Of a DNA stretch of 64,000 nucleotides, positions 52,851 to 60,661 are shown one piece after another. The translations under genes were made by a program, and so were the position numbers. Source of the DNA: Aporhodopirellula aestuarii (GTDB lineage: Bacteria; Planctomycetota; Planctomycetia; Pirellulales; Pirellulaceae). The DNA is taken from the NCBI RefSeq assembly GCF_023701485.1, contig NZ_JAMQBK010000036.1, forward strand, positions 124,001 through 188,000, in the 5' to 3' direction. Every line of letters begins with the position of its first letter. The stretch's first letter is position 1. The notes beneath the pieces were generated by a model. It saw only the letters and a program-made list of their open reading frames with translations, was not told the DNA's origin and did not search any database.

Positions 52851-54611
52851 ATGAGCAAAACGATGCAAGATTTCACGGACCTCCTGCTCCAGCAAGGTGT
52901 GATCAGCCTGGACCAGCTTTCTGAGGCGGAGGAGATTTCTCGCAACACCAAAGCTGAAATCGGCGATGTGCTGGTCAAGCTCGAGTACGCGACGCCTGAA
53001 GAAGTCGCCCAGGCGATCGCCAAATTTCACAAGATCCCCTACGTCGACCTCCGCAGTATCCGGATCAACGAGTCGGTGATCGAGCTCGTTCCGGAATCCG
53101 TGGCGCGGGAAAACATGGTGCTGCCATTCAAGGAAGAAGACGGCGCCCTGACGATTCTCATTGCCAACCCGTTTGACCTCGAGACGATCGAAAAGCTGCG
53201 GTTCATCCTCAACCGGAAGATCGAAACGGCTTTGGCCCCCAAAGAGGCCATCAACGGGGCGATCAACCAGTACTACGGGCAGGTGGAAGGGGAGTCCGCT
53301 GACTCGATGCTCCAGGAATTCACCGATACGGCCATCGACTTCACCGAGACCGATGGCGGCGGTGATGGGATGGACGAGAGTGACATGGATGACGATTCCG
53401 CCCCCGTCATCCGGCTGGTCAACCTGATGATCGCCGAAGCCGTCCAGTTGCGGGCCAGTGACATCCATGTCGAGCCTTTTGAGGACCGCGTTCGGATCCG
53501 TTATCGAATTGACGGCGTTTGCGTGGAGCGGGAAGCGGCCCCCCGCCGGATGCTCTCTGCTATCATCGCCCGGATTAAAATCCTTTCGAAGATTGACATT
53601 TCCGAGAAGCGACGCCCCACTGACGGGCGGATCAAGATCACCGTGGGGGACAAACAGCTCGATCTGCGGGTCAGCATCATCCCCACCAACCACGGCCAGT
53701 CCTGTGTGATGCGTCTGCTCGACAAGGACAACATCAAGGTCGGTACTCGCCAGCTCGGTCTCTCCGAACGCGACTTCCGAAACTTCAACTCACTGATCAA
53801 ACGTCCAAACGGCATTATCCTCGTCACCGGTCCCACGGGATCGGGCAAGACGACCACTCTGTACGCTTCGCTCAACGCCCTTAACCGGCCCGACCGAAAA
53901 ATCATCACCGCGGAGGACCCGGTGGAGTACTACCTGCCGGGGATCAACCAGGTCGAAGTCCGCCACAACATCGGGCTCGACTTCGGGCGGATTATTCGGG
54001 CCATGCTCCGCCAGGCACCGAACATCATTCTCGTCGGTGAAATGCGGGATCATGAGACCGCATCGATGGGAATCCAGGCTTCTTTAACTGGACACCTGGT
54101 TTTCAGTACGCTACACACGAACGATGCGCCCAGTGCTATATCACGGATGGTGGACATCGGTGTCCCGTCCTATATGGTGGCAAGCTCCGTGATTGCGGTC
54201 CTCGCCCAGCGTCTGGTGCGGACGATCTGCCCCCGCTGTAAGGTGAGGTATCAGCCGCCAGAAAGCGTGATCAAAGACTCCCAGCTCCCGCCCGAAATGT
54301 TGGCCCAGGCCGAGTTCAGTAAAGGCCGGGGTTGTACCTACTGCGGACGGTCGGGATACCGGGGTCGGATCGGCATTTACGAACTGATGCTGATCAACGG
54401 AAAGTTGCGTGAACTGATGTTCAAGGGCACGACGACCAAGAGCGTCCGTGAGGAAGCGATTAAGAACGGAATGTCAACGCTTTACGCGGACGGAATGCTC
54501 AAGGTGATTCGCGGCGTGACCACATTTGAAGAGGTTTACCGGGTCGCCAAGCAGACCGAGCAAGAGGAACTCGCGCTGTCGCACATCGCGAAAGAGCTGT
54601 CGTCGCTCTAA
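52851..54611 (+). CDS. Type IV pilus / type II secretion assembly ATPase (PilB/GspE), first copy
   Basis: A 586-residue ATPase. The N-terminal MshEN/GspE_N domain (about 1-140; DFTDLLLQQGVISLDQLSEA, EEVAQAIAKFHKIPYVDL) is followed by the motor core: Walker A GPTGSGKTT at about 327, Asp box, Walker B-like PNIILVGEMRD, and the His box GHLVFSTLHTNDAPS. The zinc-binding CPRCKVRY and CTYCGRSGYRGR pair is present. It drives extension of the pilus or pseudopilus. Preceded by a heptamer repeat. The sequence is distinct from the second copy at 56662, so they are old paralogues with separate jobs. Confidence 0.93.
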   Translation: MSKTMQDFTDLLLQQGVISLDQLSEAEEISRNTKAEIGDVLVKLEYATPEEVAQAIAKFHKIPYVDLRSIRINESVIELVPESVARENMVLPFKEEDGALTILIANPFDLETIEKLRFILNRKIETALAPKEAINGAINQYYGQVEGESADSMLQEFTDTAIDFTETDGGGDGMDESDMDDDSAPVIRLVNLMIAEAVQLRASDIHVEPFEDRVRIRYRIDGVCVEREAAPRRMLSAIIARIKILSKIDISEKRRPTDGRIKITVGDKQLDLRVSIIPTNHGQSCVMRLLDKDNIKVGTRQLGLSERDFRNFNSLIKRPNGIILVTGPTGSGKTTTLYASLNALNRPDRKIITAEDPVEYYLPGINQVEVRHNIGLDFGRIIRAMLRQAPNIILVGEMRDHETASMGIQASLTGHLVFSTLHTNDAPSAISRMVDIGVPSYMVASSVIAVLAQRLVRTICPRCKVRYQPPESVIKDSQLPPEMLAQAEFSKGRGCTYCGRSGYRGRIGIYELMLINGKLRELMFKGTTTKSVREEAIKNGMSTLYADGMLKVIRGVTTFEEVYRVAKQTEQEELALSHIAKELSSL

Positions 54612-55183
54612 CCTTGTCGACCTGGGGTAGCGTCACTTCGAAAAGCCGCTCAGTCGGTATGGGATGGCCGCGTGTTTGGGCCGAGTCCGCTCGGCTTCGT
54701 CGCCCCCAAATCAGGGATTGCTGGCGAAGGCCTGTGAAACGAACCACTGCTATCCCCCATGTGGCTGTTTTGGCGGGGTGTCTTCGTTCCGGTTTTGCAG
54801 GCTCTGCGGGTCGATGTATCGGGCGATCGGAAACTAAGCCCGTCATTCGTTGCCTTTTGATACGTGTTTCACGATAATGGCCGCACTGGCACACCAGCCA
54901 GCATTATTTTTTCAGCGTTTGATCGACCCCATTATTCTTATCTCTCGATCGACCTGAATCCCGGCCATTGATGTCCATTGACTCGTTTCAGGGCACACCA
55001 GCGGTCAGGCATCGTTTATCCTTATCGTCGATTGCTAGCATTCCCGCTCGATTGGGCGGTCTCGCGACGCCCGGCGTTCATTCCAGAAGCTCCTCATTGG
55101 CACCTTTTCGTGAGGTTTTGTCGTGTTTCGTCTGCTCAGCACTTTTTCTCGCTCACCACAAACTCCTTAGAAATTAGCTCGCC
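54612..55183. other. 572-bp gap between the first PilB/GspE gene and pilT; one possible terminator
   Basis: No supported gene. A small hairpin CTGGC-ACACCA-GCCAG at 54886-54901, followed by ATTATTTTTT, could end the PilB transcript (low confidence). The rest is plain sequence that should hold the pilT promoter. Confidence 0.4.
54876..54912 (+). terminator. Possible Rho-independent terminator after the first PilB/GspE gene
   Basis: CTGGC/GCCAG stem with a six-base loop and outer AATG/CATT, followed by TTTTTT at 54907-54912. It is 265 bases past the stop codon, which is far, and the stem is short. Confidence 0.35.
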
Positions 55184-56284
55184 ATGGCTCAGGTTCTCAT
55201 CGACAAACTGCTGCAAGCTGCTGTGAAGCAGGGGGTCAGCGATATTCACATTGTCGTGGGTCAACCACCGGTGTTCCGGTTGCACGGCCGGATGCGGAAG
55301 CTCGAGACCAAAACCCTCGAGGCGGATGACGCCGTGGGGTTGATGAAAAGTATTACTCCCGAGCGTTGCCAGCGGGAGCTCCAAGAGACAGGTTCAACCG
55401 ACTTCGGGTTCGCGTTCGGCGATCTCGCCCGGTTCCGGGTGTCGGTGTTCAAACAACGCGGCTTCATTTCGATGGTGTTGCGGCAGATCCCCAACGACAA
55501 GCTCACCCCGGAACAGCTCGGTTTGCCCGAGTCCGTCGTCAAGATGGTTCACCGGCCGCGGGGGCTGTTCCTAGTCACCGGTCCGACGGGTTCGGGAAAA
55601 TCGACGACGTTGGCGAGCTTGATCAACCTGCTCAACGAAACCATCGACCACCACATTATCACGATCGAAGACCCCATCGAGTTCTATCACGAGCACAAGG
55701 AGTCGACGATCAACCAGCGCGAAGTCGGCGTCGACGTGCCGAGTTTCTCCGAAGCGATTCGGCGGGCGTTGCGTCAGGACCCCGACGTGATCCTCGTCGG
55801 CGAGCTTCGTGACCTCGAAACGATCGAAGCGGCGATCAGTGCGGCCGAAACCGGCCACGTCGTGTTCGGCACGCTGCACACCAACAGTGCTCAAGGCACC
55901 GTTAACCGGATCATCGACGCGTTCCCGGGTAACCTTCAAGACCAGATCCGGACCCAGCTCGCGTCGACGTTGATCGGCGTCGTCGCCCAGTCGCTGTTGC
56001 CGAAGATCGGTGGCGGTCGGGTGGCCGCTTACGAAGTCCTCGTGGTCACCTCGGGGATCTCCAACCTGATCCGTGAAAACAAAACCTTCCGCATCAACTC
56101 GTCGATGCAAACCGGAGCCAAGTTCGGGATGCAGTTGATGGACGATGCCTTGTTCAGCCACTGGAAAGCCAACCGCGTGACCGTCGAAGACGTGCTCGCC
56201 AAATCACATAACCCTGACGATCTCGCCCGCCGGATCGTGCAGGCCCGTCAAGGAATCGAAACCTCAGGCGAAGGTGGGGAATAA
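55184..56284 (+). CDS. pilT: Type IV pilus retraction/twitching ATPase (PilT)
   Basis: A 366-residue hexameric ATPase. The N-terminal PAS-like domain (VSDIHIVVGQPPVFRLHGRM) and core: Walker A GPTGSGKST at about 133, Asp box EDPIEFYHEH, Walker B DPDVILVGELRDLETI, and the His box GHVVFGTLHTNSAQGT with AIRTQLASTL-like FPGNLQDQIRTQLASTL. The shorter length and the last segment are typical of PilT rather than PilB, and no zinc Cys are present. PilT depolymerises pili, so its presence argues for a true type IV pilus (twitching, DNA uptake) and not only type II secretion. Confidence 0.93.
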   Translation: MAQVLIDKLLQAAVKQGVSDIHIVVGQPPVFRLHGRMRKLETKTLEADDAVGLMKSITPERCQRELQETGSTDFGFAFGDLARFRVSVFKQRGFISMVLRQIPNDKLTPEQLGLPESVVKMVHRPRGLFLVTGPTGSGKSTTLASLINLLNETIDHHIITIEDPIEFYHEHKESTINQREVGVDVPSFSEAIRRALRQDPDVILVGELRDLETIEAAISAAETGHVVFGTLHTNSAQGTVNRIIDAFPGNLQDQIRTQLASTLIGVVAQSLLPKIGGGRVAAYEVLVVTSGISNLIRENKTFRINSSMQTGAKFGMQLMDDALFSHWKANRVTVEDVLAKSHNPDDLARRIVQARQGIETSGEGGE

Positions 56285-56428
56285 CCAAACGCAACCGGAT
56301 CTAGCAGACAGGTCTTTCCCACCAAGCTTCACATTTCCTTGAGAGGCGGAAGCGAGCGAAGGGCTTCCCGCCAGATCCAACCGAACCCTCCCCGGCCGAA
56401 GGGATATCGATTGTTTTAGTGACGTTTT

Positions 56429-56490
56429 TAGCGGCACGGCGCGAGCCGTCCGGTAACGCGGCCTTCCGCGAAAACAATCGACGTCCCCTG
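56429..56490 (-). repeat. Degenerate copy of the palindromic element
   Basis: The left arm TAGCGGCACGGCGCGAGCCG and TCCGG is nearly intact; the right arm is replaced by CCTTCCGCG. The conserved flank CGATTGTTTTAGTGAC appears on the left and CAATCGACGTCCCC on the right. It lies in the 377-bp gap between pilT and the second PilB/GspE gene; nothing else is seen in that gap. Confidence 0.75.
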
Positions 56491-56661
56491 ACGGTGGGGA
56501 AGTAACGAAACAGAAGTGACGAAACACAGCCGGTTCCATCCAACACGCTGGGGCCGAACGAACAACAGGTATCACGGCGGTTCACCGCCATTTTCAATCA
56601 CTAGATCGTTTGCCTCGGGCATGTCGCCTCGCGCTGACGATCGCTGCGAAACTTGCTTGCC

Positions 56662-58383
56662 ATGTCCCAACGTCGTATCGGGCAGATCCTTGTCGACCTC
56701 GGTTTTCTAACTGATGATCAGTTGCAGATCGTGCTCGAAGAGCAGGAGCAGCAACCGGGCGCTCTGTTCGGCAAAGTCGCCGAGGACATGCAGCTCGTCA
56801 CCGACGAGCAGCTGATCCAAGGGCTCGCCGAGCAGATGGGGATGCAGACCGTTTCGCTCGAAGAGGCGAAGCTCGACCCCGAAGTGCTCGCCCGAATCAG
56901 TGAAACGATGGCGCAGCTCTATCGCTGCGTTCCTGTGAAATACGACGAAGCGTCCAATCTGCTGACGATTGCCACCTGTGACCCGCAAAACCTGAACATC
57001 CAAGACGAACTGCGGACGTTCCTCGGTTATGACATCCGTGTCGTCGTCGCGACCGAACGCGACATCAGCACGACGATCACGAAGTACTATGACAGCGAAG
57101 CGGAGAGTGTTGAAAAGCTGGTCGCGGAACTCGCCGAAGACGAAGAGCTCAAGGCCGCCGTCAGTGTTCTCGATCAAGAGAAGTTCAGCATCACGGACGC
57201 GGCCGCGTTGGCGGATTCCGCGCCCGTTCGCAAGCTCCTCAACATGGTGCTGTTGCTCGCGATTAAAGACCACGCCAGCGACATTCACTTTGAGCCGTTT
57301 GAAGACGAGTTCCGGATCCGGATCAAATCCGAAGGCGTCTTGTACGAAATGGTTCCGCCCCCGCGTCACCTCGCGTTTGCGATCACCACGCGGATCAAAG
57401 TCATGGCGAACCTCGACATCGCCGAACGCCGGATGCCCCAAGACGGCCGGATCGAATTGATGGTCGGTGGTCACCCGGTCGACCTTCGAGTGAGTGTTCT
57501 GCCGACGATTTTTGGCGAATCAACCGTCATGCGGGTGCTCGACCGCAGCGTCGTGGATTTGTCGCTCGACAACGTCGGGATGGATGCCGTCACGATCGCT
57601 AACTTCCGCAAAGCGATCGATCGTCCCAACGGCATTGTTCTCGTGACCGGACCGACGGGTTCTGGCAAAACGACGACGCTGTACTCGTCCCTCAGCGAAC
57701 TCAACGACCCCAAAGAAAAAATCATCACGACCGAGGATCCCGTTGAATATGACATCGACGGCATCATTCAGATCCCGATCGACTCCAACGCCGGCGTCAC
57801 GTTCGCATCCTGCTTGCGTGCGATCCTGCGGCAAGACCCCGATATCATCCTGGTCGGTGAGATCCGCGACCTCGAGACCGCTGAAATCGCCATCCAAGCG
57901 GCACTGACGGGACACCTCGTGTTCAGCACGCTGCACACGAACGACTCGCCCAGTACGGTGACGCGATTGACCGACATGGGCATCCAGCCGTTCATGATTT
58001 GTGCGACCGTCGAAGCGATCTTGGCCCAGCGACTCGTTCGGCGGATCTGCACCAAGTGCCGCGAGAAAACCCGGGTCAGCACCGACCTGTTGATGGAACT
58101 CGGGCTGACGCGTGAAGAAGTCGAAGAGACCGATTACTTCAAAGGCACCGGCTGCGAGAACTGCAACAACACCGGATACAAAGGCCGCATCGCGTTGTTC
58201 GAGTTAATGGTCATGAACGACGCCATCCGCGAAATGATCATGTCCGGCGACAGCACCGATGATCTCCGAGACAAAGCCCAAGCGGACGGCATGATCACCC
58301 TCCGCGACTACGGAATGCAAGTCGCCCGAGAAGGAATCACAACCCTAGACGAAATCGTAAGAGAAACCGTAGTGGATAGTTGA
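56662..58383 (+). CDS. Type IV pilus / type II secretion assembly ATPase (PilB/GspE), second copy
   Basis: A 573-residue ATPase from the ATG at 56662 (TTG three codons earlier is less likely). N-terminal MshEN domain (RRIGQILVDLGFLTDDQLQI, LDPEVLARISETMAQLYRCV), core with Walker A GPTGSGKTT, Walker B DPDIILVGEIRDLETAE and GHLVFSTLHTNDSPSTV. Zinc motifs are CTKCREK and CENCNNTGYKGR. It may serve the pseudopilus of type II secretion while the copy at 52851 serves the pilus, or the reverse; the sequence cannot decide. A tandem heptamer repeat follows directly. Confidence 0.93.
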   Translation: MSQRRIGQILVDLGFLTDDQLQIVLEEQEQQPGALFGKVAEDMQLVTDEQLIQGLAEQMGMQTVSLEEAKLDPEVLARISETMAQLYRCVPVKYDEASNLLTIATCDPQNLNIQDELRTFLGYDIRVVVATERDISTTITKYYDSEAESVEKLVAELAEDEELKAAVSVLDQEKFSITDAAALADSAPVRKLLNMVLLLAIKDHASDIHFEPFEDEFRIRIKSEGVLYEMVPPPRHLAFAITTRIKVMANLDIAERRMPQDGRIELMVGGHPVDLRVSVLPTIFGESTVMRVLDRSVVDLSLDNVGMDAVTIANFRKAIDRPNGIVLVTGPTGSGKTTTLYSSLSELNDPKEKIITTEDPVEYDIDGIIQIPIDSNAGVTFASCLRAILRQDPDIILVGEIRDLETAEIAIQAALTGHLVFSTLHTNDSPSTVTRLTDMGIQPFMICATVEAILAQRLVRRICTKCREKTRVSTDLLMELGLTREEVEETDYFKGTGCENCNNTGYKGRIALFELMVMNDAIREMIMSGDSTDDLRDKAQADGMITLRDYGMQVAREGITTLDEIVRETVVDS

Positions 58384-58390
58384 TGGCTAA

Positions 58391-58416
58391 TAGCTGTTAG
58401 CTGTTAGCTGTTAGCT
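58391..58416. repeat. Heptanucleotide tandem repeat (TAGCTGT)n after the second PilB/GspE gene
   Basis: Three perfect TAGCTGT units at 58391-58411 and a degenerate fourth (TAGCTAA), beginning 7 bases after the stop codon. The rest of the gap is CT/AT-rich plain sequence with ATCTTAATCTTA at 58459-58470. Confidence 0.8.
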
Positions 58417-58458
58417 AATAGCCATTAGCTTTCAACCACAAACCACATCCCCCTCCTG

Positions 58459-59051
58459 ATCTTAATCTTACTCATAATCTTAATCCCCACTCCCTAACAA
58501 CCACCCCCTAACAACCCGTCCCTACCAAACCGTCCGCCAAACAAAACCACCCTCCATCATCACCTAATAACCAAGAGACGATCCAGAACCGTTCAGGAAC
58601 CGAGTCATGCGACAGTTCGACCACGAAAAGCTCATCGTTTATCAACGGGCAATTGAATTTGTCGCGTGGGCTTCCGAGTTGCTCGACGGCGTTTCGCGTA
58701 AGTATGCGGCCAACGATCAACTCGATCGAGCGTCAACTTCGATTCCGCTCAACATTGCCGAAGGGAACGGCAAGTTTACTGCGAAAGATCGTTGTCGCTA
58801 TTTCGACATCGCCAGAGGATCCACGCTGGAGTCGGCCGCTTGTTTGGACGTTCTCGTGGCGAAGAAAGTGATCAAACAGGAGGTTGCGTTGGAGGGCAAG
58901 CAAATGTTGCTTGATACCGTTTCGATGCTGGTAGGACTGATCAGAGCGAATGACAGTGAACGCGATATTTAGTCAACGACGCGACAAGCGTGATGAGACC
59001 GGTTGGGATACCGGTGAGAGATGAAGATTAGGATCAAGATTAAGATTAAGA
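58459..59051. other. S23-type gene flanked by short inverted AATCTT repeats
   Basis: ATCTTAATCTTA at 58459-58470 is matched in inverse order by TAAGATTAAGA at 59041-59051 (11 of 12 bases), bracketing the four-helix-bundle gene. Both ends are hexamer-type simple repeats, so they may have arisen by slippage. No transposase is present and no target-site duplication was identified. Confidence 0.4.
58607..58972 (+). CDS. Four helix bundle protein of the 23S rRNA-intervening-sequence (S23) family
   Basis: A 121-residue protein. KLIVYQRAIEFVAWASELL, RASTSIPLNIAEGNGKFTAK, CRYFDIARGSTLESAACLDV and the final helix MLLDTVSMLVGLIRAND are the four helices of the S23/IVP family, including the N-I-A-E-G and A-R-G-S loop motifs. 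Original members were found inside intervening sequences of 23S rRNA genes; genomic copies in planctomycetes and Bacteroidetes have no assigned function. Here it interrupts the pilus cluster and carries short inverted repeats on both sides. It has normal base use and no frameshift. Confidence 0.88.
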   Translation: MRQFDHEKLIVYQRAIEFVAWASELLDGVSRKYAANDQLDRASTSIPLNIAEGNGKFTAKDRCRYFDIARGSTLESAACLDVLVAKKVIKQEVALEGKQMLLDTVSMLVGLIRANDSERDI

Positions 59052-59129
59052 GTTCGAACGATTGACGATGCCGGTCGAGCGATTTTGGAAACACCTGTAG
59101 TTATTAACCTTTTCACCTGAGCGTAGCTC

Positions 59130-60569
59130 ATGCCAACTTATACCTTTGAAGCGATGGACGCGACCGGACAAGAGATCCGGGACGAAATCGAAGCGGCCAA
59201 CGAGGACGAAGCGCAAACCACTATTCGGCAGATGGGGTACTTCGTCACGAAGATCGCCATCAAGAAGCAGGCCGCCGGTGCGGCCGACGCCAGTGGAAAG
59301 AAAAAACGCCCCTTCGCCCTCGGGGGTGCCAAGACCAAACATATCTGCGCGTTCACCCGACAGCTTTCGATTCTGCAGGACGCGGGTCTGCCGATCCTCC
59401 GCAGTTTGAAGATTCTCGAACAGAACCAGAAGCCGGGCAAACTCAAGAACGCCTTGATGGACGTTTGCGACGAGATCGAAGGCGGGTCGACGTTGTCCGA
59501 AGCGATGGCGAAATGTCCCAAAGTCTTCAACCGGCTGTACGTCAACATGATCAAAGCCGGTGAGGCCGGGGGTGCCCTCGAAACGATTCTCAATCGTCTC
59601 GCCGACTTCCTCGAAAGTGCCGAGTCGCTCAAGCGGAAAGTCAAAGGGGCGTTGATCTACCCGGTGATCGTCGTGACGGTCGCGATTTTGATTCTGACGT
59701 TCATCATGTTGTTCATCGTTCCGACGTTCGAAAAGATGTTCGACGAGTTCGGCTTGACCCTCCCCGCACCGACGCTGTTGCTGATCGCGATGAGTAACTA
59801 CATCGCCGGTTACTGGTTCTTGCTGATCGCGATGCCGGTGTGTGCGTTGATCTTGGTCAAGTTGATGAGGAAGTTCAAACAGGGGCGGATCGGGTTCGAC
59901 ATGTTCGTTCTCCGAGTGCCGATTTTTGGCGGATTGATTGAAAAGAACATTCTCGCCCGGACGACGCGAACGCTCGGGACGTTGATCAGTTCCGGGGTGC
60001 CGATCATGGAAGGCCTCAACATCACCCGCGAGACCGCGGGCAACGCGATGTTTGAGAAACTGTACACCAAGGTTGCCGAGCAGATCCGCGAAGGGGAAGT
60101 GATCAGCAAGCCGTTGCGAGAGCACTCGATCCTCGGGTTCCACCCCATGGCCGCCGTGTTCTGGGCTTTGTTCGGTTCGTTCCCCGGCATCATGGTCATG
60201 AGCGTCGCGTTGACGAGTAAGGGCAGCAAGCTCGACAAAGACGGCATGGTTCAAACGCTCACCTTCCTCGCCTTGTACATGATCGTCGGCGGGATGGCAC
60301 TGTGCGTGCTGTTCTACTTGACCAAGATCAAAGGGCGGGTCGTCGATGACCTCGTCGTCAACATGGTCGACGTCGGGGAAGAGACCGGCGAGCTCGACAC
60401 GATGCTTTACAAAGTCGCCGATACGTACGACGAAGAAGTCCGGATCATGACCGACAGTCTGACGGCGTTGATGGAGCCACTGATGATCGTGTTCCTCGGG
60501 GTCGCGGTCGGTTTCATCGTGATCTCATTGTTCATGCCCCTCGTGGAACTCATCACCGGATTGACTTAA
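59130..60569 (+). CDS. pilC: Inner-membrane platform protein PilC/GspF with an extra two-helix insert
   Basis: A 479-residue protein. The first GspF domain (about 70-195; FTRQLSILQDAGLPILRSLK, MIKAGEAGGALETILNRLAD) is normal and ends in a helix pair (171-200, 213-245). The second domain begins TTRTLGTLISSGVPIMEGLN, then is interrupted at about 341-408 by about 70 residues holding two hydrophobic segments (about 342-360 and 377-397) before the conserved VDVGEETGELDTMLYKVADTYD resumes. Most relatives have about 400 residues and lack this block. PilC/GspF transmits motor rotation to the pseudopilin assembly site. The insert is in frame and not bounded by repeats, so it is not a sequencing artefact at the visible level. 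Confidence 0.92.
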   Translation: MPTYTFEAMDATGQEIRDEIEAANEDEAQTTIRQMGYFVTKIAIKKQAAGAADASGKKKRPFALGGAKTKHICAFTRQLSILQDAGLPILRSLKILEQNQKPGKLKNALMDVCDEIEGGSTLSEAMAKCPKVFNRLYVNMIKAGEAGGALETILNRLADFLESAESLKRKVKGALIYPVIVVTVAILILTFIMLFIVPTFEKMFDEFGLTLPAPTLLLIAMSNYIAGYWFLLIAMPVCALILVKLMRKFKQGRIGFDMFVLRVPIFGGLIEKNILARTTRTLGTLISSGVPIMEGLNITRETAGNAMFEKLYTKVAEQIREGEVISKPLREHSILGFHPMAAVFWALFGSFPGIMVMSVALTSKGSKLDKDGMVQTLTFLALYMIVGGMALCVLFYLTKIKGRVVDDLVVNMVDVGEETGELDTMLYKVADTYDEEVRIMTDSLTALMEPLMIVFLGVAVGFIVISLFMPLVELITGLT

Positions 60570-60573
60570 GCCG

Positions 60574-60608
60574 CCACTAGCCACTAGCCACTAGCCACTA
60601 ACCACTAG
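60574..60608. repeat. Heptanucleotide tandem repeat (CCACTAG)n between pilC and the pseudopilin genes
   Basis: Five units: CCACTAG at 60574, 60581 and 60588, CCACTAA at 60595, CCACTAG at 60602. CTAACAGCTAACAACTAACC follows at 60609. It fills most of the 92-bp gap. Confidence 0.85.
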
Positions 60609-60661
60609 CTAACAGCTAACAACTAACCACCAATCGCTTTTCCTCCCAAGGCTTGTAGCCC

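Noticed and set aside
54612-55183. Small genes in the gap before pilT
   Set aside because: Frames of 70-90 codons overlap in several phases without a ribosome site, and their products are Ser/Arg-rich with no family features.
56429-56490. Independent terminator hairpin after pilT
   Set aside because: The sequence is a degenerate member of the palindrome family and lacks a T-run after the stem.
59046-60254. 402-codon minus-strand frame opposite pilC
   Set aside because: His/Asp/Arg-rich composition with no domain; overlaps the supported pilC gene completely.
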